The position numbers and the translations under genes are program-made. A stretch of DNA of 64,000 nucleotides from Pantoea sp. RIT-PI-b (lineage in GTDB: Bacteria > Pseudomonadota > Gammaproteobacteria > Enterobacterales > Enterobacteriaceae), in assembly GCF_001187905.1 (NCBI RefSeq), contig NZ_LGIS01000022.1, positions 1 through 64,000 on the forward strand. Direction: 5' to 3'. The notes below the pieces were generated by a model. The model worked only from the letters and a program-made list of their open reading frames with translations, had not been told where the DNA came from and searched no databases. Below are positions 29,376-39,723 of this stretch, piece after piece. Position 1 is the stretch's first letter. The number at the start of each line of letters is the position of its first letter.

Positions 29376-30719
29376 ATGAGCCTGATGCAGTTTAGTGGTC
29401 TGCTGGTGGTTTATCTGTTTTCGCTGGGTTTCATTCTGACTTTAACCTGGCGAGAATTTAAACGGGTGCGCTTCAATTTCCACCTGTTCTTTACCATTCT
29501 CTTTTTACTGACCTTCTATTTTGGCTTCCCGCTGACCAGCGTGCTGGTGTTCCGCTTTAACGTCGCGGTGGTGCCAGCGGAATATCTGCTGCAGGCGCTG
29601 CTGGCCGCCACCAGTTTTTATGCCATCTATTACGTCAGCTACAAGGTACGGCTGCGGCCGGCTAATGCACCAGCGCGCAAACCCTGGCTGGAAATGAACC
29701 GGGTCGAAACCCATCTAACCTGCCTGCTGCTGGCGCTGGTGGCCATTGGCACCGTAACCGTGTTCTTTATGCACAACGGCTTGCTGTTGTTTAGGCTGTC
29801 GGCGTACAACCAGATTTTCTCCAGTGAAGTGTCCGGCGTGGCGCTCAAGCGCTTCTTCTACTTCTTTATTCCGGCGATGTTGATTCGTTACTTCCTCAAG
29901 CCAACGCAGCGCCAGTGGCTGTGGTTTTTGCTGGTATCGGTCGCATTTGGATTACTGACCTACGCGCTGGTGGGCGGCACGCGCGCCAATATTATTATCG
30001 CTTTTGCGCTGTTCCTGTTTATCGGTATTACGCGTGGCTGGATCACCTTGTGGATGCTGGTCGGCGCTGGCGTGATGGCGATTGGCGGCATGTTTTGGCT
30101 GGCGTTGCGTCGCTACAACCTTGATGTAGTGGGTGATGAGGCGTTTTACACCTTCCTTTATCTGACGCGCGATACCTTCTCGCCATGGGAAAATCTGGCA
30201 CTGTTACTGCAAAACTACGACAAAATCGATTTTCAAGGATTGGCGCCGATTTGGCGTGATTTCTACGTGTTCATCCCCAGCTGGATGTGGCCAGGGCGTC
30301 CATCAATGATTCTGAACAGCGCCAATTACTTTACCTGGGAAGTGTTAAACAACCATTCTGGCTTAGCTATTTCACCTACGCTGCTCGGTTCGCTGCTGGT
30401 GATGGGGGGCGTGTGGTTTATCCCGATCGGCGCGGTTGCCGTGGGCCTGCTCATGAAGGGCTTTGATAACCTTTATCTGTATGGTCGCGATACCAGTAAC
30501 CGATATAGCGGGGCGATTTTGCAGAGTTTTTGCTTCGGCGCGGTATTTAACATGATCGTGCTGGCACGTGAAGGGCTGGATGCTTTTGGCTCGCGCGTGG
30601 TGTTCTTTTGTCTGATTTTTGCTGCCTGCATGTGGGTGGCTAAATTGTTGTACTGGCTGTTGGCGCGCGCGGGGCTAATTCGTCCGCGCAGTGAGCCGGT
30701 TTTACACAGCCCATCTTAA
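29376..30719 (+). CDS. wzyE: ECA polymerase WzyE
   Basis: Periplasm-facing polymerase that joins ECA trisaccharides on undecaprenyl diphosphate. 447 residues with around 11 membrane helices. Conserved segments: [37 protein letters not shown] and [14 protein letters not shown] 29376 (MSLMQFSG) is preferred to the ATG at 29370 because AGGAA then lies at normal distance and the family begins MSL. Located between wecF and wecG as in E. coli. Confidence 0.95.
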   Translation: MSLMQFSGLLVVYLFSLGFILTLTWREFKRVRFNFHLFFTILFLLTFYFGFPLTSVLVFRFNVAVVPAEYLLQALLAATSFYAIYYVSYKVRLRPANAPARKPWLEMNRVETHLTCLLLALVAIGTVTVFFMHNGLLLFRLSAYNQIFSSEVSGVALKRFFYFFIPAMLIRYFLKPTQRQWLWFLLVSVAFGLLTYALVGGTRANIIIAFALFLFIGITRGWITLWMLVGAGVMAIGGMFWLALRRYNLDVVGDEAFYTFLYLTRDTFSPWENLALLLQNYDKIDFQGLAPIWRDFYVFIPSWMWPGRPSMILNSANYFTWEVLNNHSGLAISPTLLGSLLVMGGVWFIPIGAVAVGLLMKGFDNLYLYGRDTSNRYSGAILQSFCFGAVFNMIVLAREGLDAFGSRVVFFCLIFAACMWVAKLLYWLLARAGLIRPRSEPVLHSPS

Positions 30720-30747
30720 CTTCTGGGCACAACGGGAAATTCATACC

Positions 30748-31482
30748 ATGGAAACCGATAAGCCGCGCTATAGCCTGCGCGGAGTCGATCTTCACGCCTT
30801 CAACGATATGGCGAGCTTTCTGCGCTTTCTTTTGCCCGATGGTAAGCCGCGCAGCGGCACATTGGTGGCGATAAATGCAGAGAAAATGCTGACGCTGGAA
30901 GAGGATGCGCAGTTACGCTCGTTGATTGCTGAGGCGGAATTCAAATATCCGGACGGCATCAGCATCGTCCGCTCGCTGCGCAAAAAATATCCCCAACTGC
31001 AGGTCAATCGCATCGCGGGCGCGGATCTTTGGGAAGCGTTGATGGAGCATGCTGGGCGCAGCGGCATTCCAGTCTTTCTGATTGGTGGACGTCAGGCAGT
31101 GTTGCAGGAAACCTGCGACAAGCTGCGTCGGCAGTGGAATGTGAATATCGTTGGCAGTCAGGATGGTTACTTTGCCCCTGAAGATCGCGAGGCGCTGTTT
31201 GCCCGTATTGCGGCAAGCGGCGCGCAGATTGTTACGGTAGCGCAGGGTTCGCCGCGTCAGGAGTTGCTGATGCGTGATTGCCGCGCACATTGGCCGCATG
31301 CGCTCTATATGGGCGTGGGCGGCACTTATGATGTTTTCACCGGACATGTTCAGCGCGCGCCAATTTGGTGGCAAAAATCCGGGTTAGAATGGCTTTATCG
31401 TCTCATTCGTCAACCTTCACGCTGGCGTCGCCAATTAAAGCTGCTGAAATATTTACGCTACCATTGGCGCGGCGATCTCTGA
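30748..31482 (+). CDS. wecG: UDP-ManNAcA:GlcNAc-PP-Und ManNAcA transferase WecG (RffM)
   Basis: Family GT26 glycosyltransferase that adds ManNAcA to lipid I, giving ECA lipid II. 244 residues. Conserved blocks: [42 protein letters not shown], and [12 protein letters not shown]. The start is ATG 30748 ([12 protein letters not shown]), which aligns with E. coli. It is the last gene of the ECA operon. yifK, next in E. coli, is absent and the tRNA operon follows directly. Confidence 0.95.
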   Translation: METDKPRYSLRGVDLHAFNDMASFLRFLLPDGKPRSGTLVAINAEKMLTLEEDAQLRSLIAEAEFKYPDGISIVRSLRKKYPQLQVNRIAGADLWEALMEHAGRSGIPVFLIGGRQAVLQETCDKLRRQWNVNIVGSQDGYFAPEDREALFARIAASGAQIVTVAQGSPRQELLMRDCRAHWPHALYMGVGGTYDVFTGHVQRAPIWWQKSGLEWLYRLIRQPSRWRRQLKLLKYLRYHWRGDL

Positions 31483-31591
31483 AATTGCTGATTTTTCCAG
31501 CAGAATTGACAGGGTAAGCGCCTCAAACTGCAGTAATTATCGATGGAATGCACAAAGCGTAATCAAACGCGTTTTTTTTATAAAAAAGGGC

Positions 31592-31620
31592 TGGACAGCA
31601 TGAGGTCAAGCCCGTAGTAT
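31592..31620 (+). promoter_or_regulatory. promoter of the argX-hisR-leuT-proM tRNA operon
   Basis: TGGACA (31592-31597), a 17-bp spacer and TAGTAT (31615-31620) are followed by a C/G-rich discriminator (GCCCATCC). The start would be about 31627, 15 bp before tRNA-Arg. A GC-rich discriminator is the usual mark of stringently controlled stable-RNA promoters. Confidence 0.65.
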
Positions 31621-31641
31621 GCCCATCCGCAACGGCGCTAC

Positions 31642-31718
<77 letters not shown>

Positions 31719-31809
31719 TTTAGTTTGTGCGCAAGAGCTTCGGTGGTTGGTTTAACCGCGTTATGCAGTGAATTTACGTAAGCGTGACACGCTTACGCAC
31801 CAGATTTAT

Positions 31810-31886
31810 GGTGGCTATAGCTCAGTTGGTAGAGCCCTGGATTGTGATTCCAGTTGTCGTGGGTTCGAGTCCCATTAGCCACCCCA
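31810..31886 (+). tRNA. hisR: tRNA-His (anticodon GTG)
   Basis: 77-nt cloverleaf including the encoded extra G at -1 (31810), which faces the discriminator C as required for HisRS. Anticodon loop TTGTGAT, encoded CCA. Second tRNA of the operon. Confidence 0.97.
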
Positions 31887-31902
31887 GATTTTGCTCGGTC
31901 AC

Positions 31903-31989
31903 GCGATGGTGGCGGAATTGGTAGACGCGCTAGCTTCAGGTGTTAGTGTTCTTACGGACGTGAGGGTTCAAGTCCCTCCCTTCGCACCA
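31903..31989 (+). tRNA. leuT: tRNA-Leu (anticodon CAG)
   Basis: 87-nt class II tRNA with a long variable arm and anticodon loop containing CAG. The acceptor strands GCGATGG and CCTTCGC leave a U5-U68 mismatch. E. coli tRNA-Leu1, as I recall it, has an A-C mismatch at the same pair. 16 nt after hisR. Confidence 0.96.
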
Positions 31990-32025
31990 GGCAAAATTAC
32001 GCAGTAGCGGTAAGAAGTAAAAAAT

Positions 32026-32102
32026 CGGCGAGTAGCGCAGCTTGGTAGCGCAACTGGTTTGGGACCAGTGGGTCGGAGGTTCGAATCCTCTCTCGCCGAC
32101 CA
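32026..32102 (+). tRNA. proM: tRNA-Pro (anticodon TGG)
   Basis: 77-nt cloverleaf, acceptor CGGCGAG / CTCGCCG with the C1-G72 pair typical of bacterial tRNA-Pro. Anticodon loop TTTGGGA, encoded CCA. Last tRNA of the operon, followed by a terminator. Confidence 0.97.
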
Positions 32103-32108
32103 TATTCG

Positions 32109-32138
32109 AAAAGCCTGCTTGAGAAAGCAGGCTTTTTT
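32109..32138 (+). terminator. terminator of the tRNA operon
   Basis: AAAGCCTGCTT and AAGCAGGCTTT form an 11-bp stem with a GAGA loop, ending in a run of six T residues. Starts 7 bp after proM. Confidence 0.92.
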
Positions 32139-32204
32139 CGTTTCTGCCCGCCAAACGCGCCTCACTTCTTAATTAACACTCCCCGAACGCATCATTCTGC
32201 ACTT

Positions 32205-32317
32205 TGTCGCTATTCAGCAACATGCAACCCTTTGATTTTTAATAGCATGACAATTCCTTGCATTGCTTGTCGCTCTGCAGAGACAGCTTTTAACGCTTTC
32301 GTCGTGATTTGCCGACA
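32205..32317 (+). promoter_or_regulatory. three GlrR-type activator sites upstream of glmZ
   Basis: Three copies of TGTC-N10-GACA: 32205-32222 (TGTC/AACA), 32268-32285 (exact, TGTC/GACA) and 32300-32317 (CGTC/GACA). E. coli glmY and glmZ upstream regions carry such sites for the GlrK-GlrR (QseE/QseF) sigma-54 activator. Here they lie 92-204 bp upstream of the predicted start. The DNA between site 3 and the promoter is AT-rich, suitable for IHF bending. Confidence 0.8.
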
Positions 32318-32381
32318 GTTATGCGTACGCCATCTACTTATCTTACTGATATAAAATAATTTATTATGAAATCTGCAGCTT

Positions 32382-32397
32382 TGGCACAGCTTGTGCA
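32382..32397 (+). promoter_or_regulatory. sigma-54 promoter of glmZ
   Basis: TGGCAC-AGCTT-GTGCA carries the GG (32383-32384) and GC (32395-32396) dinucleotides with exactly 10 bp between them, as sigma-54 RNA polymerase requires. The predicted start G32409 is 13 bp past the GC. Sigma-54 control of glmZ is known in E. coli, where a sigma-70 promoter can overlap. Confidence 0.8.
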
Positions 32398-32408
32398 ATA
32401 CTATTCCT

Positions 32409-32608
32409 GTAGATGCTCATTCCACCTCTTATGTTTGCTGATGCTACATAAACCTGGGAATGATGCAGAGCCCCTTACGGCATCCGTTGTCCAGCCTGGC
32501 AGTATTTGCGCACGCTTTACTGCAGTAAGAAGGACATTACGTTGAGTCGGATGCCATCAGTTGTCTTAATGACCTGATCTTACACCTGCTTATGGCAGGT
32601 GTTTTTTT
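32409..32608 (+). ncRNA. glmZ: GlmZ small RNA
   Basis: About 200 nt beginning GTAGATGCTCATTCCA, which matches the E. coli GlmZ 5' end. AATGATGCAGAGCC (with the first stem), ACGTTGAGT (32539-32547, the glmS-pairing region), a GACCTG stretch and a final intrinsic terminator (ACACCTGC / GCAGGTGT plus seven T) are present. GlmZ with Hfq activates translation of glmS mRNA, and RapZ-directed RNase E cleavage inactivates it. Location just upstream of hemY is as in E. coli. aslA/aslB are missing on its other side. The loop sequence between 32480 and 32535 has diverged. Confidence 0.92.
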
Positions 32609-32628
32609 ATCTGCAATTTGCCACAGGC

Positions 32629-32653
32629 AAAAAAAAGCCGGGACAAGCCCGGC
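32629..32653 (-). terminator. terminator of the hemCDXY operon
   Basis: Read on the minus strand, GCCGGG and CCCGGC form a 6-bp GC stem with a 5-nt loop, followed by eight T residues. It begins 26 bp after the hemY stop. Confidence 0.88.
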
Positions 32654-32678
32654 GTGCACAAAAGTAACAATCGTATAA

Positions 32679-33875
32679 TCAGGTGCTGGGATTGGTCTTC
32701 AGCGTGAGTAACAAGCCTTCCCGACGCATTTTCGCGGCGTCTTCCGGGCGATGCAGACGATCGTAAACATCCGCCAACCAGGCATAATCAAAGGCATCCG
32801 GTCGCTGCGCTAACGCTTGCTGGAATGCCTCTGCCGCCTGCTGCCATTCACCATGACGCATCAGCATCTGACCCAGCGTACTGTGCAACAGTGGCGTAGC
32901 GCCGTGCTGTTTAATCTGCTGGCGCAGTGCTTTCTCTAGCGATTGCGGATCGCCGCTTTTAATACGCGGCATCAGCAGCACCAGACGATCGTCATACTGG
33001 CGTTTCAGGCCGTCCAGCACGATGCTTTGCGCCGTATCCGGGTCGTCACACTCAATCAGATGTTCCGCCATTGCCACTTGCAGTGCGGTTTCCTGACGCG
33101 TTTTACGACTCTGGTTCTGCCACCACTTTTTCAAGCCGTCGCTACCCTGATCGGCCATCGCCTGATTCATCAGGCCCAGCCAGGCTTGCTGCTGCAATGC
33201 GTCGCGCTGTGCTTCATCGTTGATCTGCACTTTTTGCATTGCAGGCAAGATATCGAGCAGTGCCCCCCACGCGCCGGTACGTACATAGGCTTGTTCTGCC
33301 AGACGAAGCACTTCCGGATGGCGAGGCGCCACTTCCAGCAGGCGGTCGACGCCGTGACGAGCAGCATGATCTTCATTACGCGCTAATTGCAGACGCACGC
33401 GGGTGATTTCAACCGGAATGGTATCGTTCACCGACAACTCGGCGGCACGCTCCAAATGCTGGTTAGCGCGAATTTCATCACCACGTTGCTGTGCCGCTTC
33501 CGCAGCCAGCAAGTAGTTTGCGACCGGCTGATCGGCGTGGTCGGCATTTTTCGACAGCAGTTTTTCTGCCTGCTTGAAATCGCCTTCTGCTAGCTTCATC
33601 AGCGCGCTTTGCGTGTGACGCTGCGCGCTACGACGCTTGCGGCCCGTAAACCAGCCGCGCGTGCGTGCGCCAGTGCGGAACAGGCGACGCAGAATCCACT
33701 CGACTAACAAAATTACCAGCAGGCTGAGGATCAAGATAATCGCCAGTCCCGTCACACTGGTTTCGATGTTCCAGTTGTCGGTCTGAATCAGCACATAGCC
33801 TTGATGGCCAGCAACTATCGGCCCGATTACAATGCCCGCAATCAGCAGCAGGAAAAGCACCAATACTTTAAGCAT
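32679..33875 (-). CDS. hemY: HemY, inner-membrane TPR protein of the hem operon
   Basis: 398 residues. Two N-terminal membrane helices (about 4-24 and 42-62) are followed by a cytoplasmic region of TPR-like helical repeats, with C-terminal A-W-L-A-D-V-Y-D-R-L. Despite the name it is unrelated to Bacillus protoporphyrinogen oxidase HemY. In E. coli it is implicated in late haem-pathway organisation, but its biochemical role is unsettled. Last gene of hemCDXY, 2 bp after hemX, with a terminator just downstream. Confidence 0.95.
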   Translation of the reverse strand: MLKVLVLFLLLIAGIVIGPIVAGHQGYVLIQTDNWNIETSVTGLAIILILSLLVILLVEWILRRLFRTGARTRGWFTGRKRRSAQRHTQSALMKLAEGDFKQAEKLLSKNADHADQPVANYLLAAEAAQQRGDEIRANQHLERAAELSVNDTIPVEITRVRLQLARNEDHAARHGVDRLLEVAPRHPEVLRLAEQAYVRTGAWGALLDILPAMQKVQINDEAQRDALQQQAWLGLMNQAMADQGSDGLKKWWQNQSRKTRQETALQVAMAEHLIECDDPDTAQSIVLDGLKRQYDDRLVLLMPRIKSGDPQSLEKALRQQIKQHGATPLLHSTLGQMLMRHGEWQQAAEAFQQALAQRPDAFDYAWLADVYDRLHRPEDAAKMRREGLLLTLKTNPST

Positions 33876-33877
33876 GG

Positions 33878-35008
33878 TTAGCCTCCCTGTTGGTCAGCGG
33901 CAACCGATGGCTGAGCCAGCAAATTACGCACACGGGTTTGCATCAGTTTTTCCAGCAGCGGCTGACTCTCCAGCGTGTCCGGCACATCCATCGAAATGCT
34001 TTGCTGGCTTAGTTCATCTAACTGAGCGAGGAAGGCTTTGGTGGCGGCATCATTGGTGTCGTACCAGGCGCGTACCCAGGTTGAGACGGCATCAATAGAC
34101 TGTTTATAAATTTCGTCCTGATGACGCGGTACAGCCTGAGCAGCAATGAGCAGACGCGAACGGATGTTTTCACGCAGATAAACGTCCTGATTGGGTGCCA
34201 GCAGCGGCTGAGCGGTGTTATCGCGACGACGGATGGTGATGAAATCATCCATAAAGTTATGCCAGCTTTTCACCAGGTTTTGTCGCCACTCGTGCAGTGA
34301 GCTAGAGAGCTCACCGCCATCGGCATCCATCGGTGAATCATCGCTGTCGTTATCGGCCAGGCGCAGATTATCAACGCCGTTCGACAGCTGATTGAGCTTG
34401 AGAATGGTGCCGTCATAATCAACCTGGCTGACTGCGGAGAGCGAGCTGATATCCTGCGTCAACGCACGACGCACGTTCATCACGCTTGGATCGTTCATAT
34501 CCGCCAGGCTGGTATCGGCACTTTTCAGTAACGCTGCTGCGGTAGTGACATCCTGATCGCTCCACAGTTTGCGGCCCGCCAGTTTGACGAGGTAATCCGC
34601 CTGAGCCAGCAGCCAGGTGCGGGTATCGTTACCCGAAATGGTGGCGACTTTATCACGCAGGGTTTCCAGCTCTTTAGCGCTGTTGTCCTGCTGCGTGCGC
34701 GTCTCTTGTAAGGCGCTGTTAGCGCTCTCCAGTTGTTGCGTCAGCTGCTGTTTATCGCTGCCTAGTTGCTGCTGCAAGGCGCTCAGCTGCTCAGTCAGAT
34801 TCTGATTAGTTTGAGCCTGTAAATCGGCCTGGTGTTTCCCATTGAGGTAAAGTCCCGCCCCAATCGCCAGCGCAATGACAATCGCCACTGCACTCAGCAC
34901 CTTGCCATCGCTCTTTTTATCGCGAGGAGGCTTGGTTGCTGGAGAGGGAGAATTGTCCGCTGGGGTGGTTTCTTCAACCATGGCGGAGGAGGCTTTTTGT
35001 TCCGTCAT
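33878..35008 (-). CDS. hemX: HemX, membrane-anchored protein of the hem operon
   Basis: 376 residues. A short acidic/Pro N-terminus is followed by one membrane helix (about 38-55), a Gln-rich coiled coil (about 65-125) and a conserved globular part with [14 protein letters not shown] and [13 protein letters not shown]. It was annotated as a uroporphyrinogen methyltransferase in older records, but it has no SAM-binding motif and that activity is not supported. Lies between hemD and hemY. Confidence 0.95.
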   Translation of the reverse strand: MTEQKASSAMVEETTPADNSPSPATKPPRDKKSDGKVLSAVAIVIALAIGAGLYLNGKHQADLQAQTNQNLTEQLSALQQQLGSDKQQLTQQLESANSALQETRTQQDNSAKELETLRDKVATISGNDTRTWLLAQADYLVKLAGRKLWSDQDVTTAAALLKSADTSLADMNDPSVMNVRRALTQDISSLSAVSQVDYDGTILKLNQLSNGVDNLRLADNDSDDSPMDADGGELSSSLHEWRQNLVKSWHNFMDDFITIRRRDNTAQPLLAPNQDVYLRENIRSRLLIAAQAVPRHQDEIYKQSIDAVSTWVRAWYDTNDAATKAFLAQLDELSQQSISMDVPDTLESQPLLEKLMQTRVRNLLAQPSVAADQQGG

Positions 35009-35031
35009 TATGGCTCATCCCATTGTTAAGT

Positions 35032-35772
35032 TCAGCGTAACGCGCGCAGCAGCGCATCGTTATCGGCACCATCGGCTACATCAATGTCCTGCCAGCCTAA
35101 TTCAGCGGCTTGCGTAGCCAAACGTTCACTGACGACTACAAGTCGACAGTGCAGTAACCATTCCCGTCGATCAATCGGCGGAAACAGAGAAAAGAGTTGT
35201 TGTAACATTTCACCGCTGGTGACCACCAGCGTTGTAATCCCGCGATCGCGCCAGCGGCGGCCTTCAATCGCGCCGTTATAGTGTTTTTCACAGCGCTGAT
35301 AACACTCGCAATACTGCACTTCAGCACCGCGTTCAATCAGCGTTTCTGCCAGTAATTCGCGGCCTGGGCTGCCCCGCAGAATCAACGCGCGTTTGCCGTT
35401 TACCTGCTGCAAGCGATTCAGACGCACCAGTTCTTCACTGGTCTCCCGCGCATGAGGATAGTCTACTTTCAGATTACTGACGGTGTGCAATGCCAAAGCG
35501 GTGCTGCGACCGATAGCATAATAGTTGAGTGCTTCGGGCCATGCTGTGGCGTGGTGCTGTAAAGCGGGTTGGGCGAAGGTCACGACTTGCTGCGATAGCA
35601 AAAATACCAGATCGCCCGGCTGCAGTGCGGCAAGTTGATGCGGCAGATGTTGAAGATCGCGACCCGGCGTGAATTCAATGAGCGGAAAACTCCATGCCAG
35701 CTTCCCCAGGTTCCGCAAGCGCGAAACCAGTTCGGTGGCAGCCGGTTCCGGACGGGTCACGAGGATGGTCAT
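35032..35772 (-). CDS. hemD: uroporphyrinogen-III synthase
   Basis: Cyclises hydroxymethylbilane with D-ring inversion to uroporphyrinogen III. 246 residues, the same as E. coli, in a two-domain fold. N-terminal [30 protein letters not shown], and T-S-G-E-M-L-Q-Q-L are conserved for this variable family. Its start overlaps the hemC stop by 4 bp (ATGA), so translation is coupled. Confidence 0.95.
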   Translation of the reverse strand: MTILVTRPEPAATELVSRLRNLGKLAWSFPLIEFTPGRDLQHLPHQLAALQPGDLVFLLSQQVVTFAQPALQHHATAWPEALNYYAIGRSTALALHTVSNLKVDYPHARETSEELVRLNRLQQVNGKRALILRGSPGRELLAETLIERGAEVQYCECYQRCEKHYNGAIEGRRWRDRGITTLVVTSGEMLQQLFSLFPPIDRREWLLHCRLVVVSERLATQAAELGWQDIDVADGADNDALLRALR

Positions 35773-36710
35773 GCGGGAGGTTGTCCCTGATAAACTTCAC
35801 GCAAAATGTCGCGCGCGCCACCATCAAGCAGCTCTTCAGCTAACGAAATGCCCATTTGTTCGGCCTGATCGCGTGGACCACGACGCTCGCCTACCACCAT
35901 CTGATTGCCGTCAGGTGAACCGACTAAACCGCGCAGCCATAACTGATCGTCTTCCAGTACCGCGAAGCTACCGATCGGCACCTGACAACCGCCTTCCAGC
36001 CGCGTGTTCATCGCGCGTTCAGCGCGCACGCACACGGCGGTATCATCGTGATTCAGCGCCTGCAGCAGCGTAATCAATTGCGCATCATCAACACGGCATT
36101 CGATGCCGACAGCGCCCTGGCCAACGGCAGGCAATGAGATCTCTGCGGGCATCGCCTGGCGGATGCGATCTTCCAGGCCTAAACGCTTCAGTCCTGCCGC
36201 AGCAAGAATGATGGCGTCGTATTCCCCGGCATCGAGTTTACCGAGACGGGTTCCAACGTTGCCGCGCAGCGAGCGGATGACTAAATCTGGACGACGCGCG
36301 CTAATCTGGCACTGGCGACGCAGGCTTGAGGTACCGACCACCGCGCCCTGCGGCAGTTCATCAATGCTGTGGTAGTTATTGGAGACAAAAGCATCGCGTG
36401 GATCTTCACGCTCGCAAATGGTCACCAGACCGAGCCCTTGTGGAAAATCGACCGGCACATCCTTCATCGAGTGCACGGCAAGATCGGCACGGTCTTCCAG
36501 CATTGCCAACTCAAGCTCTTTGACAAAAAGCCCTTTGCCGCCCACTTTGGCCAGCGGCGTATCAAGGATGACATCACCTTTCGTGACCATCGGCAGCAGC
36601 TCTACCTGTAGCCCCGGATGGGCGGCCATCAGGCGCTGTTGGACATATTGTGCCTGCCACAGAGCGAGAGGACTTTGTCTGGTAGCAATTCTGAAAATTT
36701 TGTTTAACAT
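35769..36710 (-). CDS. hemC: porphobilinogen deaminase (hydroxymethylbilane synthase)
   Basis: Polymerises four porphobilinogens on a dipyrromethane cofactor. 313 residues from ATG 36710 ([19 protein letters not shown]), the same length as E. coli. An upstream in-frame ATG would add four residues. The catalytic Asp lies in V-H-S-M-K-D-V-P-V (near 84), cofactor-holding arginines in S-L-R-R-Q-C, and the cofactor Cys in E-G-G-C-Q-V-P-I-G (near 242). First gene of hemCDXY, divergent from cyaA. Confidence 0.97.
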   Translation of the reverse strand: MLNKIFRIATRQSPLALWQAQYVQQRLMAAHPGLQVELLPMVTKGDVILDTPLAKVGGKGLFVKELELAMLEDRADLAVHSMKDVPVDFPQGLGLVTICEREDPRDAFVSNNYHSIDELPQGAVVGTSSLRRQCQISARRPDLVIRSLRGNVGTRLGKLDAGEYDAIILAAAGLKRLGLEDRIRQAMPAEISLPAVGQGAVGIECRVDDAQLITLLQALNHDDTAVCVRAERAMNTRLEGGCQVPIGSFAVLEDDQLWLRGLVGSPDGNQMVVGERRGPRDQAEQMGISLAEELLDGGARDILREVYQGQPPA

Positions 36711-37027
36711 GCTGTTAACCATTTTGATCGTTCATCGAATATCCTATCATTGATAGGGGAATGCTGTCAGTTTCAACGGATTGAAAAGGCCGCGATGTCA
36801 GACTCAGCCTGAAATAATCAGGATCTCAGTCTGAAGTCGAAGTCTGAAAAAAGCAGGGCTACGTTCGGAACATGCTAAACTGTTAAGTAGCGCAACTTTC
36901 TTTACGGTCAATCCTCCAGGTGTTAGATTGATCACGTTTCCAGCAATAATTTGCCCAATATCTTTATTATTAAGCGGCAGATTGCGGAAACAGGGTGCTT
37001 AACACTGGGACAATCAGGCGAAACGTC
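36711..37027. promoter_or_regulatory. divergent hemC/cyaA control region with CRP site over the cyaA promoter
   Basis: No ORF. A CRP-type site at 36918-36939 contains TGTTA-N6-TCACG and matches the E. coli cyaA site in sequence and in distance from the TTG start. A candidate promoter TTTACG (36901-36906), 16 bp, TTAGAT (36923-36928) has its -10 inside the CRP site. This agrees with the repression of cyaA by cAMP-CRP known in E. coli. A second extended -10 (TGCTAAACT, 36873-36881) lies upstream. hemC promoters, reading left, were not resolved. Confidence 0.7.
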
Positions 37028-39589
37028 TTGTACCTCTACATTGAGACACTGAAACAGAGACTGGATGCGATTAACCAGCTGCGCGTCGATCGCGCACTGG
37101 CTGCTATGGGGCCTGCTTTCCAGCAAGTCTACAGTCTGCTGCCAACATTTTTGCACTACCACCATCCGCTGATGCCGGGCTACCTCGAAGGTAGCGTTCC
37201 GCATGGCGTTTGCCTCTTCACGCCCGATGAAAATCAACAGCAGCTGCTGCAGAGCTTAACAAGCGGTCAGCCGCTCGATCTTAGCAATGCCGTTGCTGGC
37301 GAACGCCCAATTACCGGTATTTACTCCATGGGCAGTACCTCGTCCGTTGGGCAAAACAGCATCTCCGATCTCGACATCTGGGTATGCCATCAATCCTGGC
37401 TGGATAATGAAGAGCGCCTCAATCTGCAGCGCAAGTGTACGCTTCTGCAGAAATGGTGTGTGTCGATGGGTGTGGAAGTCAGCTTCTTCCTGATTGACGA
37501 GAACCGTTTCCGCCACAATGAAAGCGGCAGCCTCGGCGGTGAAGATTGCGGCTCGACCCAACATATTCTGCTGCTGGATGAGTTTTACCGTACCGCCGTG
37601 CGTATGGCGGGTAAACGCATCCTGTGGAACATGGTGCCTGGCGAAGAAGAGCACCATTACGACGATTACGTCATGTCACTCTATTCCCAGGGCGTGTTGA
37701 CGCCAAATGAGTGGCTCGACCTTGGCGGCCTTGGCACGCTGTCGGCGGAGGAGTACTTCGGCGCCAGTTTGTGGCAGCTGTATAAAAGTATCGATTCTCC
37801 GTACAAAGCGGTGCTGAAAACCCTGCTGCTGGAAGCCTACAGCTGGGAATATCCCAATACGCAGCTCCTGTCGATGGATATCAAGCAGCGCCTGCATGAT
37901 GGCGAAATTGTCTGCTTCGGACTCGATCCCTACTGCATGATGCTGGAACGCGTGACGCGCTATCTCACCAGCGTTGATGACATGGCGCGCCTCGATTTAG
38001 TGCGTCGATGTTTCTACTTAAAAGTGTGTGAAAAGCTCTCCAGCGAAGATCACCATCATCAGCGTACTGGCTGGCGTCGCGAGATTCTTTCGCAGCTGGT
38101 GAAAGAGTGGGGCTGGGATGAAGAGAAGCTGGCGGTACTGGATAACCGATCGCAGTGGAAAATTGAACGGGTACGCGAAGCGCACAATGAGCTGTTGGAT
38201 GCGATGATGCAGAGTTATCGCAACCTGATCCGCTTTGCGCGTCGCAACAATTTAAGTGTCAGCGCCAGCCCGCAAGATATCGGCGTGCTGACGCGTAAAC
38301 TGTATGCCGCGTTTGAGGCGCTGCCAGGTAAAGTCACGCTGGTAAACCCGCAGATTTCACCCGATCTCTCGGAAGAGAATCTCACCTTTATTCACGTCCC
38401 GGCAGGCCGCGCTAATCGCGCCGGCTGGTATCTGTACAACCAATCGCCGGACATGAGTTCAATCATCAGCCATCAGCCGCTGGAATATAACCGCTATCTG
38501 AACAAGCTGGTGGCGTGGGCGTGGTTCAACGGTTTGCTGACCAGCAAAACGCGCCTGCACATGAAAGGCAACGATCTGTGCGACCTGCCGCGTCTGCAGG
38601 AACTGGTCAACGATGTATCGAGCCACTTCCCGTTGCGCGTACCGGCTCCAACGCCAAAAGCGCTGTATAGCCCGTGCGAAATACGTCATCTGGCGATTAT
38701 CGTCAATCTGGAACACGATCCCACCTCGGCATTCCGCAATCAGGTGGTGCATTTTGATTTCCGTAAGCTGGATGTGTTCAGCTTCGGTCAGCAGCAGCAA
38801 TGCCTGATTGGCAGTATCGATCTGCTGTATCGCAACTCCTGGAATGAAGTGCGTACGCTGCACTTCAACGGCGAGCAGGCGATGATTGAAGCGCTGAAAA
38901 CCATTCTCGGCAAAATGCATCAGGATGCTGCACCGCCGGATACGGTGGAAGTGTTCTGCTACAGCCAGCATCTGCGCGGGTTGATCCGTACGCGCGTGCA
39001 GCAGCTGGTTTCGGAGTGTATTGAGCTGCGTCTGTCGAGCACGCGTCAGGAACCGGGCCGCTTCAAAGCGTTACGTATGGCGGGCCAAACCTGGGGCTTA
39101 TTCTTCGAGCGCATGAGCGTGTCGGTGCAGAAGCTGGAAAACGCCGTCGAATTCTATGGCGCGATTTCCAATAACAAGCTGCACGGCTTGTCGATCAAAG
39201 TGGAGTCGAACCAAACGCCGCTGCCGCCGGTGGTTAACGGTTATGCCAGCGAAGGCATCATTCAGTTCTTCTTTGAAGACACCAATGACGATCGCGGCTT
39301 CAACATCTATATCCTCGATGAAACCAACCGCGTTGAGGTTTATCACCATTGCGAAGGCAGTAAAGAAGAGCTGGTACGTGATGTGAGTCGTTTCTACTCA
39401 TCGTCACACGATCGCTTTACCTACGGCTCCAGCTTTATCAATTTCAACCTGCCGCAGTTCTACCAGATTGTGAATACGGGCGAGCGTTTCCAGGTGATTC
39501 CTTTCCGCAGCCAAACGCTGACGCAGCTCTGCGCCACGCAGCCTGATAACGACAACGGCGACTTCCAGCCGCGCTACCAAATGCATTGA
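37028..39589 (+). CDS. cyaA: adenylate cyclase, class I
   Basis: Makes cAMP from ATP. 853 residues. The start is TTG 37028 (reads [10 protein letters not shown]), as in E. coli, where the weak TTG limits expression. An upstream in-frame start at 36995 lacks family support. Catalytic domain with G-S-T-S-S-V-G-Q and D-L-D-I-W-V-C-H (nucleotidyltransferase-type aspartates near 115-130) and [11 protein letters not shown]. The C-terminal regulatory half carries [10 protein letters not shown] and the conserved [10 protein letters not shown], linked in E. coli to PTS EIIA-Glc control. cyaY, normally opposite and just downstream, is absent. Confidence 0.97.
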   Translation: MYLYIETLKQRLDAINQLRVDRALAAMGPAFQQVYSLLPTFLHYHHPLMPGYLEGSVPHGVCLFTPDENQQQLLQSLTSGQPLDLSNAVAGERPITGIYSMGSTSSVGQNSISDLDIWVCHQSWLDNEERLNLQRKCTLLQKWCVSMGVEVSFFLIDENRFRHNESGSLGGEDCGSTQHILLLDEFYRTAVRMAGKRILWNMVPGEEEHHYDDYVMSLYSQGVLTPNEWLDLGGLGTLSAEEYFGASLWQLYKSIDSPYKAVLKTLLLEAYSWEYPNTQLLSMDIKQRLHDGEIVCFGLDPYCMMLERVTRYLTSVDDMARLDLVRRCFYLKVCEKLSSEDHHHQRTGWRREILSQLVKEWGWDEEKLAVLDNRSQWKIERVREAHNELLDAMMQSYRNLIRFARRNNLSVSASPQDIGVLTRKLYAAFEALPGKVTLVNPQISPDLSEENLTFIHVPAGRANRAGWYLYNQSPDMSSIISHQPLEYNRYLNKLVAWAWFNGLLTSKTRLHMKGNDLCDLPRLQELVNDVSSHFPLRVPAPTPKALYSPCEIRHLAIIVNLEHDPTSAFRNQVVHFDFRKLDVFSFGQQQQCLIGSIDLLYRNSWNEVRTLHFNGEQAMIEALKTILGKMHQDAAPPDTVEVFCYSQHLRGLIRTRVQQLVSECIELRLSSTRQEPGRFKALRMAGQTWGLFFERMSVSVQKLENAVEFYGAISNNKLHGLSIKVESNQTPLPPVVNGYASEGIIQFFFEDTNDDRGFNIYILDETNRVEVYHHCEGSKEELVRDVSRFYSSSHDRFTYGSSFINFNLPQFYQIVNTGERFQVIPFRSQTLTQLCATQPDNDNGDFQPRYQMH

Positions 39590-39723
39590 TCCTGCCCGCG
39601 TTCGCGCGGCGGGATGCGCTGTAACTCTGACCTGCTGCTGGATTTTCGGCTATTTCCTGTTGCTTTTACATCGTCAACTGCGATGATAAGCAACCATGGC
39701 TTAAGGACAGAAGAGCAGACAGA

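Noticed and set aside
18709..31482. The wec cluster as a novel polysaccharide locus
   Set aside because: All twelve genes match the enterobacterial common antigen operon in order and motif. It is a known system.
32139..32408. Small ORFs in the gap before glmZ
   Set aside because: The open frames have no SD and coincide with the GlrR-type sites and sigma-54 promoter, which explain the sequence better.
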